NCBI RefSeq assembly: GCF_003048535.1
Contig: NZ_PIRQ01000005.1
Location: 104,925-168,924 of the forward strand
Reading direction: 5' to 3'
DNA: 64,000 nucleotides
Source of the DNA: Campylobacter concisus
GTDB taxonomy: Bacteria; Campylobacterota; Campylobacteria; Campylobacterales; Campylobacteraceae
The stretch's first letter is position 1; every line of letters starts with the position of its first letter. Positions 59,397 to 64,000 of the stretch are shown one piece after another. Both the position numbers and the translations under genes were made by a program. Under the pieces are notes generated by a model. It had not been told where the DNA came from and did no database searches. It saw only the letters and a list, made by a program, of their open reading frames with translations.

Positions 59397-60048
59397 CTAT
59401 TTTATAGCCTATGCGCCTCTTTGAGATGATAAAGTCGTTTGTCGTTTTGTTTCTTATCTTTAAAACGTGCATTCTTATATCAGCGCCCTCTATATCTTTA
59501 TCGTTCCAGACAAGATCTCTGAGCTCTTCCATACTGACGTAAGAATTTAGGTGAGTCACCAAGCACTCGACCAAAGCGACCTCTTTTGCACTAAGATCAA
59601 CCATTTTGCCGTTTTTATATAGCACTCGCTTATTTAGATTAAAGCTAAACTCTTCATTTATCTTGACTATGTTTTTATCGTCAGTGCCGTAGTACTTTCG
59701 CATAAGCTCAGCTACTCTAAATTTAAGCTCAGCAAGCTCAAATGGCTTTTTTAGGTATTCATTACAGCCAAGCTCGTAGCCAATCGCCATATCACCTATA
59801 TCAACTAAAGATGTTGTTATCATGATAGGGGCACTTGGATTTAGACTTCTTATATACTTGATAACCTCATGACCGTTTACACCAGGTACTTTTATATCAA
59901 GTATAAAAAGATGATAGAAATTTTTCTCTATCAGATCACAAGCTTCTTGTCCATCACTTACCGCACAAACCTCATAACCTAGCGTCTGCAAAAACTCGCA
60001 GACGCTCTCTTGAAACCCTAAGTCATCTTCTAAAAGCAAAATCTTCAA
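59380..60048 (-). CDS. OmpR-family response regulator
   Basis: The receiver domain has the acidic pocket EDD at residues 7-9, phospho-acceptor Asp51 in LFILDIKVPG and the conserved Lys in EYLKKPFELAELKFR. The C-terminal winged helix (about 130-222) contains LSAKEVALVECLVTHLNSYVSMEELRDLVW and ends with ISKRRIGYKI, as in OmpR/PhoB. The start is a TTG with GGAGAG upstream. It is cotranscribed with the kinase and lies downstream of the molybdoenzyme operon in the same orientation. Confidence 0.92.
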   Translation of the reverse strand: MKILLLEDDLGFQESVCEFLQTLGYEVCAVSDGQEACDLIEKNFYHLFILDIKVPGVNGHEVIKYIRSLNPSAPIMITTSLVDIGDMAIGYELGCNEYLKKPFELAELKFRVAELMRKYYGTDDKNIVKINEEFSFNLNKRVLYKNGKMVDLSAKEVALVECLVTHLNSYVSMEELRDLVWNDKDIEGADIRMHVLKIRNKTTNDFIISKRRIGYKIDAQEL

Positions 60049-60138
60049 AACGCTCTCCTAAAAAACAAACTTTAATAAGAATTGTATCTATTTTAATACT
60101 TAATAGGTAAATTCCAAATTAAAATTCTTTTTTAAGTA

Positions 60139-61074
60139 TTAAATAAAAATTTGACCTGCGTAAACTATGTAACATCTTAGTAAAAAGACACCGCAGATAA
60201 CAAAAATAGCGTTTAATACAGCAATTTCACGTTTGAAATCATGCGCTTTTAAAACGCTTAAGTCTAGAATGATAGGCAACGCCATACCAAAACCAATAAC
60301 ACCTATATAGAACATCAAGCCAAGAGAATTTGCACTTAGTGCGTTTGCTACTGTGTTTGCGCCGCTTGCACTTGCATTTGAAACAAGCACGAAAAGTGCA
60401 ACTATAAGTAAAAACTCAACTATAATCGCAAAAAAGTCAAATTTTAATAGATAGTGCGCGGCATCATTATGCTTTTTCTCCTTATCTTTTAGCACGCCGA
60501 TTAATAGTGTAAATGCACCAGCACAGCTTAAGCCAGACACTAAGAATAATACTGGTAGAACTGGTGTGTTCCAAAGTGCTATCTTATGAGCTGCGCTTAG
60601 CAAGAAGCCTGTATATGCACCAACACCAATGCCTAGGATGAAAAGCAAAATTCCTATTGGTCCTGAAAGCTTCTCGGCCAAATTTGCAACTAAGTCACAA
60701 ATAGAAATTTTAAGTGACGCTATCTCATTTTTAAATGCACCAACTGCATACACAACGCTTAGCGGAGTATAAACTAGAAGCAGAGCAACACCTATTGACA
60801 TAACTGAGTCGAAGTTGTAAAGCAACAAGATCCAGTAAAAGCTTAGCGGCTTACCAAGATCAACTACCAAAAGCGCAAGACCAAAAATGATCGCTACTGG
60901 AGCGATAAGAGCGGCTGCTTTGAAGTAATAGTTATCTTTGCCGTATTTGCCAGCTAAAAGCACTGCAACGATGCTAGCACCAGCACTAAGTCCTGCTAAA
61001 AATAGATAAAATGCTATTGGCCAGCCCCAGTAAATTTCAGTGTACTGAGCTAGACTTCCTGACATGCTATTCAT
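60139..61074 (-). CDS. NrfD/PsrC-family membrane anchor
   Basis: The 311-residue integral membrane protein has about eight hydrophobic helices (FYLFLAGLSAGASIVAVLLAG, GIALLLVYTPLSVVYAVG-like, TGFLLSAAHKIALWNTPVLPVLFL, and so on), the NrfD/PsrC build. It exchanges electrons with the menaquinol pool for the iron-sulfur and molybdenum subunits encoded upstream. It overlaps the ferredoxin gene by eight bases. Role as PsrC or PhsC is inferred from the gene set. Confidence 0.85.
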   Translation of the reverse strand: MNSMSGSLAQYTEIYWGWPIAFYLFLAGLSAGASIVAVLLAGKYGKDNYYFKAAALIAPVAIIFGLALLVVDLGKPLSFYWILLLYNFDSVMSIGVALLLVYTPLSVVYAVGAFKNEIASLKISICDLVANLAEKLSGPIGILLFILGIGVGAYTGFLLSAAHKIALWNTPVLPVLFLVSGLSCAGAFTLLIGVLKDKEKKHNDAAHYLLKFDFFAIIVEFLLIVALFVLVSNASASGANTVANALSANSLGLMFYIGVIGFGMALPIILDLSVLKAHDFKREIAVLNAIFVICGVFLLRCYIVYAGQIFI

Positions 61075-61630
61075 TGTGTGCTCCTTTTGTATTTGCGATC
61101 ATTGCAAGTAGAGGTTTTGTTTTTAGTTCCTCTTTTGGCAAGTAGTATTTTGACTCTTTTAGTAGTTTTGATACTTTGGAGTTCTCGTCATTGATATCGC
61201 CAAAAGTTAGTGCATTTGTAGGGCATACACTAACACATGCTGGCTCTTTACCCTCTTCTAGCCTGCTCTCATAGCAGAATGTACACTTTCCTATCTCACC
61301 ATTTGGCAAGACGTAGCGAGCGTCGTATGGACAGGCTAGGATGCAGTATTTGCAACTAACGCAAATTCTATGATCAAGCAGCGTCACGCCATCAGCTGTT
61401 TTAAAACTAGCACCAGTTGGGCAAACCTCAACACAAGGTGCATCTTCGCACATAACACAGCTTTGACGTAAAAAATCAGTCTTTAAATTTGGAAATGTCC
61501 CACTCATCTTTGCATGCACCTGCAAGCGGTAAAGTCCCCTTGGTACGTTGTTTGCACTTCTGCAAGCTACCGAGCAGCCTTGACAGCCGATGCATAAATT
61601 TTCATCATGTATCATCATATATTTTTTCAT
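61067..61630 (-). CDS. 4Fe-4S electron-transfer subunit (PsrB/PhsB-like)
   Basis: The 187-residue protein has four cysteine groups: CIGCQGCSVAC near the N-terminus, CVMCEDAPCVEVCP, CVSCKYCILACPYDAR and CTFCYESRLEEGKEPACVSVCP. This allows four [4Fe-4S] clusters. It is a DMSO-reductase-type beta subunit that carries electrons between the NrfD-like anchor and the catalytic subunit. GGATAG precedes the ATG. Confidence 0.92.
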   Translation of the reverse strand: MKKYMMIHDENLCIGCQGCSVACRSANNVPRGLYRLQVHAKMSGTFPNLKTDFLRQSCVMCEDAPCVEVCPTGASFKTADGVTLLDHRICVSCKYCILACPYDARYVLPNGEIGKCTFCYESRLEEGKEPACVSVCPTNALTFGDINDENSKVSKLLKESKYYLPKEELKTKPLLAMIANTKGAHNE

Positions 61631-61639
61631 TTTCTATCC

Positions 61640-63913
61640 TTACGCTTTACTTATGCTAACGCCAACATTTGTAACCATGGTTGCAGCCACTGGCCCTTCG
61701 GCTGGATTAAGAAGCACGCTTGTATTTAGCCCCACGTGATCTATACTCTTAAGAGCTGGGGTGATGTGTCCAAAGCCGTGATAGATAAAGAGTGTATCTT
61801 CTCTAATGCCCTCGGTCACCATGAGCTTGCCCTTTTGCTCGCCAAATTTATTTTTCACCACGACCATATCGCCATCACGTAAATTTTTACGTTTAGCTGT
61901 TTTTGGATTTATCCAAATTGGACTATCACTCATAAGATCATGAAGCGACGGTACCGCCTGAGTATGTCCATTGGTATGAATAGGTGTTTTGCCGCAAGTT
62001 AAGCAAAGATCATGTCCGTCAAATGTGTCCATATCTTTATCATTTAGCGCGCCATATCCTGCAAACTGCGCCTCGACATCAGGCAAAAATAGCTCTATCT
62101 TGCCGCTTTTTGTTTTAAGCTTAGCCATATCATCCATTAGGCCATTTTCGCCTACAAATTTAGCAGCGACTGGATATTTAGCGATAAATTTATCGATCAT
62201 GCCTTTTTCTCTAAACAAAATTCCCGGCTCATCCCACGTGATAAAGCCATCTTTTTCCAGCGCAGCAAGTAAATTTACATCTCCACCAGCTTGCTGCATC
62301 CTAAACTCACGTATGTCGTTCCAAGTGTAAAGCTCATCTATCTTCATGCGGCGTGCTAGTTCTCTAAAGATAAACGCCCCATCTCTTGTGTCGCCAACTG
62401 GATCAATAACTTTATTTCTTATCATATAAGCTGGCTTTAGACCTGACTTATCCTCTATGCCCTCGTCGCGCTCAAGGTAGCTACTCTCAGGCAAGATAAC
62501 ATCAGCAAATGTCGCCATATCGTTTAGATAAACATCGCTTACCACGATAAAATCAAGCTTCTTCATCGCCTCTATGCTCTTCATCGTCTCAGCAACGTTT
62601 ATTAGGTGATTAAATCGGATGTTAAACCAGCCTTTTATGGCGTAAGGCTTTTCGTTTAAGATAGCGTCATTTATATCCATCAAAACGCCATGTTTTCTAC
62701 TTACAAATTTATGCCTACCAGTCTCGCCAGCAAAGTCTAGTCTAGTGACTTTTGGCACTTTAAATTTCTCATCTGGATTTTTAAGAACTGGGAATTTATC
62801 CTCACCGACTAGTTTGTTAAAGGTTTTTGCATTTTTGCCACCAAAAAGACCGCCTTTGACCTCCCAGTTACCCATCATTGCATTTGCCACCATGATGGCC
62901 TTTGTCCTCATGTATTCAGCTTTTGTGGTGGTTGTCTTATGCCCAAAATCAAAAATAACTCTTGGGGCAGCTTTATAAATTTCATCGGCGATGCGTCTAA
63001 CATCACTTGCTTTTATGCCGGTGATTGTCTCTTGCCATTCAGGCGTTTTGCCCTCTACGCTTTTAACGATCTCATCAAAGCCGGTTGTAAATTTCTCAAT
63101 AAATTCTTTATCGTAAGTGCCATTTTGTATCCATGTATTTATGATAGCTAGCACAAAAGCTAGATCGGTGCCAGGTCTAACTGGTAGCCACTCATCAGCC
63201 TTTGAAGCTACCACGCTAAATCTTGGCTCAAGCACAAGTAGCTTTGTATCTTTTTTAGCCGCAAATTTAGCAAGCTTTTTAGCATCGGCTATAACTATGC
63301 CTTCAAAAAGATTGTGGCCAAAATTTACAACGTATTTTGCATTTGCAAAGTCTCTTTTTAGTTTAGCTATGCCATACATCTGCTCACAGACCATTTGATA
63401 GGTGATCGGACAGCACGAAAAGTGTGAAAAACAGTTTGGCGAGCCGTAAGCTGAGGCAAAATTTACCATTAGCTTATGTGTTTGTGAGCTTTTACAGGTA
63501 AAGACAAAGCTTTCAGGACCATACTTTTGCTTGATCTCAAGCATTTTTGAAGCAACTAGATCAAGTGCCTCGTCCCAGCTGGCCTCGCGCCACTTATTTT
63601 CGCCTCTCTCACCAACCCTGATCAAAGGCTTTTTGACTCTATTTTCGTCATAAAGCTGGCTAAAACCAGAACCGCCTCTTGCACAAAGCGAAGTCGCCGT
63701 ACCACCAGCTTTTGGATTGCCGCTTAAGAAGCAAATTTTATTATCAACAACCTTTGCTTCGATGGGGCATCTTGAAGAGCACATCTCGCAAAAGCTACGG
63801 ACGTACTTCTCATCTTGCTTTGCAGCATTTTCTAAAGCACCACCCGGTAAGGATGATGCAACCATACTAACTCCGGCACCGAATTTTAAAAATTCTCGTC
63901 TATTTAAGCTCAT
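61640..63913 (-). CDS. Molybdopterin oxidoreductase, thiosulfate/polysulfide reductase type catalytic subunit
   Basis: The 757-residue enzyme starts with a Tat signal (NRREFLKFGAGVSMVASS), so it should be exported folded by TatBC. The N-terminal cluster motif is CEMCSSRCPIEAKV with a later C, binding [4Fe-4S]. SCFSHFSCCPITY, VVSDVYLNDMATFADVILPESSYLERD and the C-terminal NPKTAKRKNLRDGDMVVVKNKFG are typical of PsrA/PhsA. The likely substrate is polysulfide or thiosulfate; related enzymes use arsenate or tetrathionate, so the exact one is uncertain. GGGAGAAAG precedes the ATG. It is first in a three-gene operon. Confidence 0.88.
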   Translation of the reverse strand: MSLNRREFLKFGAGVSMVASSLPGGALENAAKQDEKYVRSFCEMCSSRCPIEAKVVDNKICFLSGNPKAGGTATSLCARGGSGFSQLYDENRVKKPLIRVGERGENKWREASWDEALDLVASKMLEIKQKYGPESFVFTCKSSQTHKLMVNFASAYGSPNCFSHFSCCPITYQMVCEQMYGIAKLKRDFANAKYVVNFGHNLFEGIVIADAKKLAKFAAKKDTKLLVLEPRFSVVASKADEWLPVRPGTDLAFVLAIINTWIQNGTYDKEFIEKFTTGFDEIVKSVEGKTPEWQETITGIKASDVRRIADEIYKAAPRVIFDFGHKTTTTKAEYMRTKAIMVANAMMGNWEVKGGLFGGKNAKTFNKLVGEDKFPVLKNPDEKFKVPKVTRLDFAGETGRHKFVSRKHGVLMDINDAILNEKPYAIKGWFNIRFNHLINVAETMKSIEAMKKLDFIVVSDVYLNDMATFADVILPESSYLERDEGIEDKSGLKPAYMIRNKVIDPVGDTRDGAFIFRELARRMKIDELYTWNDIREFRMQQAGGDVNLLAALEKDGFITWDEPGILFREKGMIDKFIAKYPVAAKFVGENGLMDDMAKLKTKSGKIELFLPDVEAQFAGYGALNDKDMDTFDGHDLCLTCGKTPIHTNGHTQAVPSLHDLMSDSPIWINPKTAKRKNLRDGDMVVVKNKFGEQKGKLMVTEGIREDTLFIYHGFGHITPALKSIDHVGLNTSVLLNPAEGPVAATMVTNVGVSISKA

Positions 63914-64000
63914 CTTTCTCCCTTTAAAAGATATTTGCCTTTAGTTATTCTAGTATTTAAAGTTGAAAATAAAATTAAATTTTACTTAATATTTATATTT

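Overview
The window is a contiguous piece of an AT-rich chromosome from a member of the Campylobacterota, most consistent with Campylobacter (a C. concisus-like species is my inference). The tmRNA tag reads ANNVNFAPAYAKAA, one residue from the tag I recall for C. jejuni. A hobA gene, found only in this phylum, sits in the order folP-holB-hobA-lysC-nudH, which I recall from Helicobacter. TTG and GTG starts are common.

Host region left of the prophage (1-27,027): the 5' end of ligA; a NADAR-domain gene; folP-holB-hobA-lysC-nudH on the minus strand; an iron-uptake block (TonB-dependent receptor and PepSY membrane protein, with a Fur-box-like site and a divergent AraC regulator); hemW; tatBC-queA and a degenerate kinase/receiver-like gene; ruvX-dprA-yibQ-like-ilvC on the minus strand; an HDOD gene, rnr and holA; rpsF-ssb-rpsR; a gene-free stretch ending in a textbook promoter ahead of a Lys-Glu-Val-Asp tRNA cluster; ribB, panB, a small Hpt protein, ssrA (tmRNA), and a Cache-type sensor whose 5' end has been altered by the prophage.

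Prophage (about 27.03-54.48 kb): a transposable prophage with a Mu-like early half and a P2-like virion half. The early half holds an S24-type repressor, a perfect consensus early promoter with an embedded dyad, a MuA-like DDE transposase, a MuB-like ATPase, Gam, a small C5 methyltransferase, GemA, a zinc ribbon and a MuF-type minor head protein. The late half follows P2 order: terminase and portal run leftward (P, Q), facing a rightward protease-scaffold and capsid (O, N). Next come lysis genes, then V-W-J-I-H-fibre assembly-FI-FII-E/E'-T-U-X-D. A perfect 20-bp palindrome lies between the two diverging late units.

Non-standard prophage content includes: a 59-residue two-helix membrane protein encoded out of frame inside the transposase gene behind a strong Shine-Dalgarno; a MuF protein with an extra C-terminal domain and an overlapping small acidic gene (candidate toxin-immunity pair); a lipoprotein gene and a 55-residue membrane-protein gene on the opposite strand to their neighbours; a small Cys4 protein gene missed by length cut-offs; and a probable programmed -1 frameshift that makes the P2-type E+E' protein.

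Host region right of the prophage (54,485-64,000): a HIT protein, an AI-2E-family permease, a zinc-ribbon protein of unknown role, ruvB, a two-component system, and a Psr/Phs-type molybdoenzyme operon (NrfD-like anchor, 4Fe-4S subunit, Tat-exported catalytic subunit). This fits anaerobic respiration of sulfur compounds.
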